Shown here: positions 1 through 8,106 of the stretch, piece by piece | How the letters are laid out: each line of letters starts with the position of its first letter | How positions within the stretch are numbered: the stretch's first letter is position 1 | From: CANKHJ01 sp035556495 | GTDB taxonomy: Bacteria; Pseudomonadota; Alphaproteobacteria; Rhizobiales; Xanthobacteraceae | Direction: 5' to 3' | Assembly: GCA_035556495.1 (NCBI GenBank) | Contig: DATMEW010000121.1 | Coordinates: 1-15,363 of the forward strand | Length of the DNA stretch: 15,363 nucleotides | Notes under the pieces: model-generated | The model's input: the letters and a program-made list of their open reading frames with translations, nothing else | Told to the model about the DNA's origin: nothing | Database searches by the model: none | Position numbers and translations under genes: made by a program

Positions 1-1209
<1,209 letters not shown>

Positions 1210-1284
1210 CCGCAGGATGATCGGTAGCATGACCCGGCGGGTGGATATGCGGGGATGGATATCCGCAGGACCGGTATGGCGCAG

Positions 1285-1313
1285 GTGACGCGACGATGAC
1301 AGGAAGCTATATA
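1285..1313 (+). promoter_or_regulatory. candidate sigma70-type promoter for cvpA-purF
   Basis: In the 190-bp gap after radA, GTGACG (1285-1290) and TATATA (1308-1313) are spaced by 17 bp, each matching four of six consensus bases. The -10 lies in the palindrome GCTATATAGC, an unusually AT-rich spot for this GC-rich gap. A possible 6-bp hairpin (CCCGCG-GGCGG-CGCGGG, 1345-1361) lies in the presumed leader before cvpA. Nothing else is evident in 1210-1399. Prediction by eye only. Confidence 0.35.
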
Positions 1314-1399
1314 GCCGCTGCCCCCGTCGCCGTTCCGCACCTCTCCCGCGGGCGGCGCGGGCGACACGAGGCGGCTTCCGAGACGGATCACGGACACCC

Positions 1400-2044
1400 A
1401 TGACCATTCCCTATCTCGATATCGGTCTCCTCGTGGTGATGCTGATTTCCGGCATCCTCGCCATGATCCGCGGCTTCATGCGCGAAGTGCTCTCCATCGC
1501 CGCCTGGATCATCGCCGCCGTCGCGACGCTGTATGCCTATCCGCGGCTGCTGCCTCTGGCGAAAAGCTATCTGAATAACGATATCCTGGCTGCGATCGCG
1601 GTGGTGGCGGGCACCTTCCTGCTGACGCTGCTGATCGTGTCCATCATCACCGTCCGGATATCGGACATGGTGCTGGACAGCCGCGTCGGCGCGCTGGACC
1701 GCACGCTGGGCTTTCTGTTCGGGCTCGGCCGCGGGCTGCTCATCGTGGTCGTGGCGTTCATGTTCTTTTCCTGGCTGGTGCCGGAGCGCAGCCAGCCGGC
1801 CTGGGTCGCCAATGCGAAGTCCCGCTTGGTGCTTCAGGGAACGGGAGACTGGCTCGTCTCGATATCGCCGGATTTCGAGGAGCTTTACAGCCGCTACAAG
1901 CGCGAGCGGCAGGAGCAGCAGCCCGGCGAGCCGCCGGACGCCGCGCCCGAAACCCGCCCCGGCGGCGCGGCGCTGCCGGCCCCGGATTATGGCCGCAGCG
2001 ACCGGGCCGACATCCGCGACCTGATCGAGACCAAAACACGTTGA
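1400..2044 (+). CDS. cvpA: CvpA family inner-membrane protein
   Basis: CvpA is a small multi-spanning inner-membrane protein, first found through colicin V production and commonly located just before purF. Its exact biochemical role is unclear. The 214-residue product has four hydrophobic stretches (about 8-23, 30-48, 62-85 and 103-125). The family pattern is clear: a G-x-x-R-G-F-M-R-E segment after the first helix, and DRTLGFLFGLGRGLL before the last helix. The tail from about 160 is hydrophilic, rich in Arg, Gln and Pro, and probably cytoplasmic. The ATG at 1400 has only a weak GGA upstream, but the hydrophobic N-terminus fits the family. Its stop is 29 bp before the chosen purF start, so the two are probably co-transcribed. 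Confidence 0.9.
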   Translation: MTIPYLDIGLLVVMLISGILAMIRGFMREVLSIAAWIIAAVATLYAYPRLLPLAKSYLNNDILAAIAVVAGTFLLTLLIVSIITVRISDMVLDSRVGALDRTLGFLFGLGRGLLIVVVAFMFFSWLVPERSQPAWVANAKSRLVLQGTGDWLVSISPDFEELYSRYKRERQEQQPGEPPDAAPETRPGGAALPAPDYGRSDRADIRDLIETKTR

Positions 2045-2073
2045 GGCGGCGGCCCCGCCGACCGGAGAGCCAG

Positions 2074-3585
2074 ATGAGCGACCACAATCCCGACGCCCGG
2101 CTCGCAGGCGACCTTCAGGGCGAGTTTCCGTCCGGCATCTCCGATCTCGACGGCGACCGGCTCCGCGAGGAATGCGGCGTGTTCGGCATCTTCGGCCATC
2201 CCAACGCCGCCGCCATCACCGCCCTCGGCCTCCATGCGCTCCAGCATCGCGGGCAGGAAGCTTCCGGCATCGTCTCCTTCGACGGCAAGCGCTTCCATTC
2301 CGAGCGCCGCCTCGGCCTCGTCGGCGACACCTTTTCACGCCGCGACGTGATCGACAAGCTGCCGGGCGATGCCGCCATCGGCCATGTGCGCTATTCCACC
2401 ACCGGCGCGACCATCCTGCGCAACGTCCAGCCGCTGTTCGCGGAACTGGCCACCGGCGGCTTCGCCATCGGCCACAACGGCAACCTCACCAATGGCCTGA
2501 GCCTGCGCCGCCAGCTCGTGCGCGACGGCGCGATCATGCATTCGACCACCGACACCGAGGTGATGCTTCACCTCGTCGCGCGCTCGCCCAAGCCGCGCTT
2601 CGTGGACCGTTTCGTGGATGCGCTGCGGATGCTCGAAGGCGCCTATGCCTTCGTCGGCCTGACCAACAAGAAGCTGGTCGGCGCACGCGACCCGCTCGGC
2701 ATCCGCCCACTGGTGCTAGGCGAACTCGACGGCTGCCCGATCCTCGCCTCGGAGACCTGCGCCCTCGACATCATCGGCGCGACCTATGTGCGCGACATCG
2801 AGAACGGCGAGGTCGTGGTGTTCGATGAGGACGGCGTGCAGAGCCACCGCCCGTTCCCGCCGATGCCGGCGCGTCCCTGCATCTTCGAGTATATTTACTT
2901 CGCCCGGCCGGACTCCGTCATCGGCGGCCACAGCGTCTACGAGATCCGCAAGACCATGGGCGAAGAACTCGCCCGCGAAGCCCCGGCGGATGTGGACGTC
3001 GTGATCCCGGTCCCGGATTCCGGCGTGCCCGCCGCCATCGGCTATGCGCGGAAAAGCGGACGGCCTTTCGAAATGGGCATCATCCGCAATCACTATGTCG
3101 GCCGCACCTTCATCCAGCCGACCCAGGCGATCCGCGAATCCGGCGTGCTGCTCAAGCACAATGCCAACCGCGCGGTGGTGAAGGGCAAACGCATCGTGCT
3201 GATCGACGACTCGCTGGTGCGCGGCACCACGTCCGTGAAGATCGTGCAGATGATGCGCGACGCCGGCGCGAAGGAGGTGCATATGCGCATCTCCAGCCCG
3301 CCGATCACCCATTCGGACTATTACGGCATCGATACGCCGGAGCGCGAGAAGCTGCTCGCCGCGACCCATGACATCGAAGGCATGCGCCGCTTCATCGGCG
3401 CGGATTCGCTGGCCTTCCTGACGGTGGACGGCATCTATCGCGCCATGGGCTACGAGCGGCGCGATCCGGTCCGGCCGCAGTTCACCGACCATTGCTTCAC
3501 CGGCGACTATCCGACACCGCTGACGGACCAGACCGCCGAGACGCTGACGCCGCGGCAATTGTCGCTGCTGGCCGAGGCGAGCTGA
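2074..3585 (+). CDS. purF: amidophosphoribosyltransferase (glutamine PRPP amidotransferase)
   Basis: PurF catalyses the first committed step of purine biosynthesis: PRPP plus glutamine gives 5-phosphoribosylamine, glutamate and PPi. The product has 503 residues. The class II glutaminase nucleophile is Cys34 in REECGVFGI, so a propeptide of about 33 residues must be removed, as in PurF forms made as precursors. The glutaminase domain follows (GHVRYSTTG, GHNGNL), then a phosphoribosyltransferase domain with the PRPP loop VLIDDSLVRGTT and VIPVPDSG. The ATG at 2074 is chosen because GGAGAG lies just upstream; an in-frame TTG at 2041 would overlap the cvpA stop and has no ribosome site. Cysteines that hold the [4Fe-4S] cluster in Bacillus PurF are mostly absent: SPPITHSDYYGID lacks Cys, and only one Cys remains in DHCFTGDYP. 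Confidence 0.97.
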   Translation: MSDHNPDARLAGDLQGEFPSGISDLDGDRLREECGVFGIFGHPNAAAITALGLHALQHRGQEASGIVSFDGKRFHSERRLGLVGDTFSRRDVIDKLPGDAAIGHVRYSTTGATILRNVQPLFAELATGGFAIGHNGNLTNGLSLRRQLVRDGAIMHSTTDTEVMLHLVARSPKPRFVDRFVDALRMLEGAYAFVGLTNKKLVGARDPLGIRPLVLGELDGCPILASETCALDIIGATYVRDIENGEVVVFDEDGVQSHRPFPPMPARPCIFEYIYFARPDSVIGGHSVYEIRKTMGEELAREAPADVDVVIPVPDSGVPAAIGYARKSGRPFEMGIIRNHYVGRTFIQPTQAIRESGVLLKHNANRAVVKGKRIVLIDDSLVRGTTSVKIVQMMRDAGAKEVHMRISSPPITHSDYYGIDTPEREKLLAATHDIEGMRRFIGADSLAFLTVDGIYRAMGYERRDPVRPQFTDHCFTGDYPTPLTDQTAETLTPRQLSLLAEAS

Positions 3586-3618
3586 CCCGCCTTCCCGCCC
3601 CGCCCTCATCTGCCGCCG

Positions 3619-3636
3619 GGCCGGCCATCGCCGGCC
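3619..3636 (+). other. GC-rich hairpin between purF and the SDR gene
   Basis: GGCCGGC-CATC-GCCGGCC forms a perfect 7-bp stem with a 4-nt loop in the 73-bp gap after purF. There is no following T run, so it is not a classic Rho-independent terminator. It could weaken read-through or protect the purF transcript. In GC-rich DNA such stems also arise by chance. Confidence 0.35.
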
Positions 3637-3658
3637 ACGCGACAACCTGCCGAGCCTC

Positions 3659-4399
3659 ATGACCCAGCCTCTCGCAAACCGTATCGCTCTCGTCACCGGC
3701 GCCTCGCGCGGCATCGGCTATGCCACCGCCCTCGCGCTGGCGAAGCGCGGCGCCCATGTCATCGCGACGGCCCGCACCGTCGGCGGCCTTGAGGACCTCG
3801 ACGATGCCATTCGGGCGGCGGGCGGCAGCGCGACGCTGGTGCCGCTGGACATCCGCGACTATGGCGGCATCGCCGAGCTGGCGGAGTCGATCCAGGAGCG
3901 CTACGGCCGCCTCGACATTCTGGTCGGCAATGCCGGCCATATGGACACGCCGACGCCGCTGACCCATCTCGAACAGAAGGAATGGGACAACGGCTTCGCC
4001 ACCAACGTCACGGCGAACCTGCACCTGATCCGCAGCTTCGATCCGCTGCTGCGGGCCTCCGACGCCGGACGTGTCGTGTTCGTCTCTTCCGGCGTGACCC
4101 ATCATCCGATGCCCTATTTCGGGCTCTACACCGTCACCAAGGCGGCGCTGGACGCGATGGCGCGCATCTATGCGGCGGAGACTGAAAACAGCAGCGTCCG
4201 CGTCAACCTGTTCACGCCCGGTCGCGTGCGCACCAGCATGCATGCGCGGGCCTTTCCCGGCATCGATCCGGAGACCATCGAGCCGCCGGAAGGCCCCGCC
4301 GAGAAGATCGCGGACCTGTGCCTGCCGTCGATGACCGAGACCGGCAAGGTCTATGCCTATCCGATGAAGGCGCTGCTGAGCTTCCAGCCGCCGGCGTGA
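3659..4399 (+). CDS. short-chain dehydrogenase/reductase (SDR) family oxidoreductase
   Basis: Classical NAD(P)-dependent SDR of 246 residues, of typical length. The Rossmann nucleotide-binding motif TGASRGIG is at 13-20, the structural NAG at 91-93, the catalytic Ser at 143/144 (FVSSGV) and the catalytic pair Tyr157-x3-Lys161 (GLYTVTKAA). An Arg (ATAR, about 39) after the second strand would fit NADP preference. The substrate cannot be told from sequence. SDR genes of this kind follow purF in a number of Hyphomicrobiales, from memory of gene order. The ATG at 3659 has a weak ribosome site (GAG five bases upstream). The protein starts directly with the first beta strand, which supports the start. 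It converges with der across a 59-bp gap. Confidence 0.92.
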   Translation: MTQPLANRIALVTGASRGIGYATALALAKRGAHVIATARTVGGLEDLDDAIRAAGGSATLVPLDIRDYGGIAELAESIQERYGRLDILVGNAGHMDTPTPLTHLEQKEWDNGFATNVTANLHLIRSFDPLLRASDAGRVVFVSSGVTHHPMPYFGLYTVTKAALDAMARIYAAETENSSVRVNLFTPGRVRTSMHARAFPGIDPETIEPPEGPAEKIADLCLPSMTETGKVYAYPMKALLSFQPPA

Positions 4400-4413
4400 C
4401 GCGCCGCGCTATC

Positions 4414-4429
4414 CGTTTCACGTGGAACG
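4414..4429. other. parS-like ParB-binding palindrome
   Basis: The 16-mer CGTTTCACGTGGAACG matches 13 of 16 positions of the widespread chromosomal parS consensus TGTTTCACGTGAAACA. Both half sites (GTTTCAC and GTTCCAC on the opposite strand) are of types seen in parS. It lies in the convergent gap between the SDR gene and der, outside coding DNA. No parA/parB is in the window. I saw no other CACGTG-centred site here. Both outer bases differ from the consensus, so ParB binding is uncertain. Confidence 0.45.
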
Positions 4430-4445
4430 ACGCCATGCCGTGATG

Positions 4446-4466
4446 GGCGCTGACCGCGTCAGCGCC
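4446..4466. terminator. weak hairpin at the convergent SDR/der junction
   Basis: GGCGCTGA-CCGCG-TCAGCGCC is a perfect 8-bp stem whose right arm contains the der stop codon (4459-4461 on the minus strand). Its position between two converging genes suggests a shared terminator, but neither strand has a T run after it. Confidence 0.3.
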
Positions 4467-5829
4467 GCCGGTTGGCGTAAGGGTTTTTCTTCTCGCGCAG
4501 GAGAAGCCGGATCGGCGTGCCCGGCAGATCGAAATTCTCGCGCAGGCTGTTGACGAGATAGCGCTTGTAGGAATCCGGAATGGCGTCCGCCCGCGTGCAG
4601 AACAGCGCGAAGGTCGGCGGCCGCGCCTTGGGCTGGGTGATGTAGTTCAGGCTGATGCGCCGGCCGGACACCGCCGGCGGCGGATGCGCGGAGAGGACCG
4701 CGGTGAGCCACCGGTTCATGGCGTTGGTCGACACCCGGCGGTTCCACACCTCATGCGCCTCGACGATGGCGCCCATCAGCCGGTCGAGTCCTTCGCCCGT
4801 GAGGCCGGAGACGGCGACCACCGGCGTTCCCTTGAGTTGCGGCAGCTTGTAGTCGACCTGCTCGTGCAGCATGCCGATGGCGCCGGGCTGGGCCTCGCGC
4901 AGGTCCCATTTGTTCATGCCGATGACGAGGGCGCGGCCCTCCCGTTCGACCAGATCGGCGATGCGCAGGTCCTGCTCCTCGAAGGCGCGTTCGGAGTCCA
5001 TCAGCAGCACGACCACTTCCGCGAAACGGATCGCATGCAGCGCATCCGCCACCGAAAGCTTCTCCAGCTTCTCCTCGATCCGCGCGGGCTTGCGCAGCCC
5101 GGCCGTGTCGTGGATGCGGAAGCTGCGGCCGCCCCACTCCAGCCGCACCGCGATGGCGTCGCGGGTGATGCCGGCCTCGGGGCCTGTCAGCAGCCGCTCC
5201 TCGCCCAACAGGGTGTTGATGAGCGTGGATTTGCCGGCATTCGGCCGGCCGACCACCGCGACGCGGATCGGCCGCGCCGCGCGGTCGGCATCGCTCTCGT
5301 CGTCCTCGTCGTCGGGCTCGGGTTCGGCGGTCTGCTCCGGCAGGGCTTCACGCAAGGCGTCATAGAGATCCGACAGCCCCTCGCCATGTTCGGCCGAGAT
5401 CGCCACCGGCTCGCCGAGGCCGAGTTCATAAGCCTCCATCGCGCCGGCCTGCCCCGCGCGGCCCTCGCTCTTGTTGGCGAGCAGAATCGCCGGCTTGCCG
5501 GAGCGGCGCACCACGGCGGCGAAGGCATTGTCCACGGGCAGCACACCGGCCCGCGCGTCCACGACGAACAGCACCGCGTCGGCATCCGCCACCGCCTGTT
5601 CCGTCTGGGCCTGCATGCGGCCGGACAGGCTCTCCGGCGCAGCGTCCTCAAGGCCAGCCGTATCGATCACGGTGAAGGCGAGATCGCCGAGGCGGCCCTC
5701 GCCCTCGCGGCGGTCGCGCGTCACGCCCGGACGGTCGTCCACCAGCGCCAGCCGCTTGCCGACGAGCCGGTTGAACAGGGTTGATTTGCCGACATTGGGC
5801 CGGCCGACGATGGCGATGGTGAAGGTCAT
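4459..5829 (-). CDS. der: ribosome biogenesis GTPase Der (EngA)
   Basis: Der is an essential GTPase with two tandem G domains and a C-terminal KH-like domain, acting in 50S subunit assembly. The product has 456 residues. The first P-loop is GRPNVGKS at 9-16, with DTAGLED at about 56-62. The second P-loop is GRPNAGKS at 194-201, with DTAGLRK at about 241-247 and G4 NKWD at 306-309. An acidic linker (165-185, rich in Asp and Glu) joins the G domains. The KH-like domain spans about 360-456 and ends in basic residues. In the first domain the G4 motif reads NKSE (119-122) rather than NKxD. The ATG at 5829 has a weak ribosome site (AGAG) and begins right at the first beta strand. It is the last gene of a three-gene minus-strand run, 72 bp after the lipoprotein gene. 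Confidence 0.97.
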   Translation of the reverse strand: MTFTIAIVGRPNVGKSTLFNRLVGKRLALVDDRPGVTRDRREGEGRLGDLAFTVIDTAGLEDAAPESLSGRMQAQTEQAVADADAVLFVVDARAGVLPVDNAFAAVVRRSGKPAILLANKSEGRAGQAGAMEAYELGLGEPVAISAEHGEGLSDLYDALREALPEQTAEPEPDDEDDESDADRAARPIRVAVVGRPNAGKSTLINTLLGEERLLTGPEAGITRDAIAVRLEWGGRSFRIHDTAGLRKPARIEEKLEKLSVADALHAIRFAEVVVLLMDSERAFEEQDLRIADLVEREGRALVIGMNKWDLREAQPGAIGMLHEQVDYKLPQLKGTPVVAVSGLTGEGLDRLMGAIVEAHEVWNRRVSTNAMNRWLTAVLSAHPPPAVSGRRISLNYITQPKARPPTFALFCTRADAIPDSYKRYLVNSLRENFDLPGTPIRLLLREKKNPYANRRR

Positions 5830-5845
5830 GGGTCTCTGACAACGA

Positions 5846-5867
5846 ATGCCCCGCTCACGCGGGGCAT
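5846..5867 (-). other. strong hairpin in the der leader
   Basis: ATGCCCCGC-TCAC-GCGGGGCAT is a perfect 9-bp stem with a 4-nt loop, lying 17 bp upstream of the der start and 35 bp after the lipoprotein stop. On the minus strand it is followed by TCGTTGTC, only a weak U-rich stretch. It may be a partial terminator, an attenuator or an RNA-processing site separating der expression from the upstream genes. Confidence 0.45.
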
Positions 5868-5901
5868 ATCAGGTTTCAACGGGTTCTGCCGGAGGCGTAG
5901 C

Positions 5902-6441
5902 TCATTGCGAGAAGCTGCCGGGCTTCGGCGGATCGGGCCAGGCCACCGGCGGGCTCTGCTGCCGCTGGGCGGCCGGAGGGTCCGGCCAGGCGGTCGCCGG
6001 CTGGGTACGCTGGGCCGGCGGGTCCGGCCAGGCGGTTGCGGGTGCGGCCGGCGCCGCTTTCTGGGCCGGAGCCACAGGGGCGGCTGCGGGCTGGGCCGCC
6101 TGCGCCGGCGGCGGCGCGGCGGGGCGTTTGGTCGCGGCGCGGGCCGGGCGCGGCTTGGCGGCGGCCTTGGGCGCTGCTGCCGGGGCTGGCTCCTCCACCG
6201 CCGGCGTCGCGGCGGTATCGACTTCCTGCGCGGCGGGATTGGCGCCCTTCATCAGTTCCGGCGGTACGCCGCGGGAGACGCCCGGCACCCCTTCGGGGAA
6301 CACGGCGCGGCGCTCGCCGGGGATCGGCGTCTGCTTGTTGAAGATGTCCAGCGCGGTCGTCGGGTCGAAGCTCTCGCAGCCCGCCAGCGGCAGGCCGAGC
6401 GGCAGAATGGTCAGGACGACGCGGGCAAGACGGGACTTCAT
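5902..6441 (-). CDS. Pro/Ala-rich outer-envelope lipoprotein, function unknown
   Basis: Predicted lipoprotein of 179 residues. The signal peptide MKSRLARVV...LAGC carries a clear lipobox (L-A-G-C, Cys at about 21). A conserved-looking segment follows (FDPTTALDIF...PGERRAVFPEGVPGVSRGVPPEL). From memory, this GERR-VFPEGVPGV block recurs in hypothetical proteins of Hyphomicrobiales. The rest is low-complexity Pro/Ala/Lys and ends with three AWPDPP blocks, so it is probably disordered and periplasmic. ATG at 6441 is chosen because GGAG lies nine bases upstream; an ATG two codons earlier (6447) sits too close to that site. It lies between a YfgM-like gene (28 bp upstream) and der, where bamB is usual. 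It is not a BamB: no beta-propeller repeats are present. Its role is unknown; envelope assembly or a cell-wall link is a guess. Confidence 0.8.
   Translation of the reverse strand: MKSRLARVVLTILPLGLPLAGCESFDPTTALDIFNKQTPIPGERRAVFPEGVPGVSRGVPPELMKGANPAAQEVDTAATPAVEEPAPAAAPKAAAKPRPARAATKRPAAPPPAQAAQPAAAPVAPAQKAAPAAPATAWPDPPAQRTQPATAWPDPPAAQRQQSPPVAWPDPPKPGSFSQ
5926..6036 (-). repeat. imperfect tandem repeat encoding AWPDPP blocks
   Basis: The 3' end of the lipoprotein gene encodes AWPDPP three times, with 14 and 16 residues between successive Trp. Two copies share 17 identical bases (5978-5994 and 6020-6036); the third has diverged. The pattern indicates internal duplication of a short Pro-rich module. 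Confidence 0.7.
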
Positions 6442-6469
6442 AGGCATTCGCTCCGGATTCGGCTTCGCG

Positions 6470-7123
6470 TCAGCTTTTGGCGGCCGGCGGCACCAGCGCC
6501 GACAGCACATCGGACCGGCTGCGGATGGCCGGCGGCGTCTCCGGATCGGCCGTGATGGCCTCGATCCAGCGGCGCGTCTCGTCGGTATTGCTGGCGCGCC
6601 AGGCCGACAGCGCCAGATATTCCCGCGCCGAATGGCGGAAGGTGCGGTCGCCGCCGGCCAGCGGCTCCAGGCGGCGCAGAACGTCCTCATAAGACGCGGT
6701 GTCGACCATGAGCGCGCCGGCATGAAGCGCGGCAAGCTCGCGCAGCGTGGCGTCGAGGCCGGTATCCGCCGCGATCTTGTCATAGGCGGCGACGGCGGCG
6801 GCCGGATCGGCCTGCCCCAGCGCCGCCGCTTCCCGCAGGCGCGCCAGCGGCCGGTAGCCGCGCGAGCCTTCCGCCGCGATGGTGGCGAAAGCGGCCTGAG
6901 CCTCCGCATGCTTGCCCTGTTCGACGAGCGCGACGGCCTGTTCGAACTGCGTGCCGGTCCGCGCGGCCTCCCGCGCCTGCCACCATTCGTAGCCGCGCCA
7001 GCCGGCGACCGCGAGAACGAACAGGACCACGGCCGCGACGATCAGCGTGCCATGGCGCTCCCATAGCTTCTTGAAATTCTCGCGGCGGACTTCTTCGTCG
7101 ATCTCTCGGAAAATGTCGGACAC
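6470..7123 (-). CDS. YfgM-like membrane-anchored tetratricopeptide protein
   Basis: This 217-residue protein has a short cytoplasmic N-terminus (MSDIFREIDEEVRRENFKKL), one membrane helix at about 26-43 and a periplasmic part made of helix-turn-helix TPR-like repeats (TGTQFEQAVALVEQG, PLARLREAAAL, LRELAALHAGALM). That is the layout of the YfgM / TPR_21 family. E. coli YfgM works with PpiD at the Sec translocon as a periplasmic chaperone accessory. The start is GTG at 7123, with GGGGAG about five bases upstream. It is first in the run yfgM-like, lipoprotein, der; in many proteobacteria yfgM, bamB and der are neighbours, which supports the assignment. The 127-bp gap upstream (7124-7250) probably holds its promoter, but I see no convincing -35/-10. 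Confidence 0.85.
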   Translation of the reverse strand: MSDIFREIDEEVRRENFKKLWERHGTLIVAAVVLFVLAVAGWRGYEWWQAREAARTGTQFEQAVALVEQGKHAEAQAAFATIAAEGSRGYRPLARLREAAALGQADPAAAVAAYDKIAADTGLDATLRELAALHAGALMVDTASYEDVLRRLEPLAGGDRTFRHSAREYLALSAWRASNTDETRRWIEAITADPETPPAIRSRSDVLSALVPPAAKS

Positions 7124-7212
7124 GTTGGCTCCCCGCTGCCCCTCAATAGCTCGGGGGGCCTACCCTAACGATGTGGCGGGGACAAGGCAAAAATCCTGCA
7201 CTCTCAATCATT

Positions 7213-7226
7213 AAGGTCGAAACCTT
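7213..7226 (-). other. small UUCG hairpin downstream of panB
   Basis: On the minus strand AAGGT-TTCG-ACCTT forms a 5-bp stem with a UUCG tetraloop 25 bp after the panB stop. No U run follows. It may stabilise the 3' end of the nnrU-panB transcript, but the stem is short. Confidence 0.25.
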
Positions 7227-7250
7227 GCAGCCGGGTCCCGACAGAAGTTG

Positions 7251-8102
7251 TCACGGAGCCTTGGCCTTGAACTGATAGACATGCTCAGGGCCGGGAAACT
7301 GGCGGCCCTTCACTTCATCCGCATAAGCCTTGACCGCCTCCTCGATGGACGGACCGAGCTGCGAATAGCGCTTGACGAATTTCGGCACGCGCGGCGACAG
7401 GCCCAGCATATCCTCCAGCACCAGGATCTGCCCGTCGCAGGCCACGCTGGCGCCGATGCCGATGGTCGGGATCGGCACCGCCGCCGTGATCTTCCGCGCC
7501 AGCGGTTCCGCCACCGCCTCGATCACCACCGAGAAGGCGCCGGCATCCGCGACGGATTTCGCATCGTCCTCGATGGGGCCGGATTTGTTCAGGCCCTTCT
7601 CAAGCTCCGCCGCCTCCTCCCGCCCCTGCGCCCGGAACGAGCCCAGCGCATTGATGGACTGCGGCGTGAGGCCGATATGGCCCATCACCGGAATGCCGCG
7701 GGTGACGAGAAAGTCGATGGTCTCGGCCATGCGCCGGCCGCCTTCGAGCTTCACCGCGCCGCAGCCGGTCTCCTTCACGATCCGCGCGGCGGAGCGGAAT
7801 GCCTGCTCCTTCGACTCCTCATAGGAGCCGAACGGCATGTCGATCACCACCAGCGCCCGGCGCGAACCGCGCATCACCGCATGGCCTTGCAGGATCATCA
7901 TCTCCAGCGTCACCGGCAGCGTGGTCTCCATGCCGTGCATGACCATGCCGAGGGAATCGCCGACGAGGATCACGTCGCAATGGCTGTCGATCAGCCGCGC
8001 GGTATGGGCATGGTAGGACGTCAGGCAGGCGATCGGCTCGCCACCCTTGCGCGAACGGATGTCCGGGGCGGTGATCCGCCTGATTTCATTCTGGACTGAC
8101 AC
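7251..8102 (-). CDS. panB: 3-methyl-2-oxobutanoate hydroxymethyltransferase
   Basis: PanB makes ketopantoate from alpha-ketoisovalerate and 5,10-methylenetetrahydrofolate, the first committed step of pantothenate and CoA synthesis. The 283-residue product has the TIM-barrel family motifs: VGDSLGMVMHG (47-57, metal-binding GD), VIDMPFGSYE (86-95), VKLEGG (117-122), GHIGLTPQ (141-148), SVVIEAV with the catalytic Glu, and PTIGIGA. The first conserved segment reads TSYHAHTA where many family members have T-A-Y-D. Start: GTG at 8102, with GGAG nine bases upstream. Longer in-frame starts run back through nnrU and are rejected. It begins 4 bp after nnrU ends, and its ribosome site lies inside the last codons of nnrU, so the two form an operon. 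No panC or panD is nearby. Confidence 0.95.
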   Translation of the reverse strand: MSVQNEIRRITAPDIRSRKGGEPIACLTSYHAHTARLIDSHCDVILVGDSLGMVMHGMETTLPVTLEMMILQGHAVMRGSRRALVVIDMPFGSYEESKEQAFRSAARIVKETGCGAVKLEGGRRMAETIDFLVTRGIPVMGHIGLTPQSINALGSFRAQGREEAAELEKGLNKSGPIEDDAKSVADAGAFSVVIEAVAEPLARKITAAVPIPTIGIGASVACDGQILVLEDMLGLSPRVPKFVKRYSQLGPSIEEAVKAYADEVKGRQFPGPEHVYQFKAKAP

Positions 8103-8106
8103 GTAT

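Noticed and set aside
2716..3714. Minus-strand open frame of 332 codons opposite purF
   Set aside because: Antisense shadow; it crosses the purF/SDR gap and has no credible start or domain.
4684..5784. Plus-strand open frame of 366 codons opposite der
   Set aside because: Antisense shadow of der with His/Arg/Gln-rich low-complexity product and no family match.
5926..6036. CRISPR-like array
   Set aside because: The repeats are imperfect, few, in frame and encode AWPDPP inside a gene; no CRISPR array or cas gene is present in the window.
5846..7066. Plus-strand Gly/Ala-rich open frame of 406 codons
   Set aside because: Covers the lipoprotein and TPR genes in antisense. The Gly-Ala-Gly repeats are only the reverse of Pro/Ala-rich coding.
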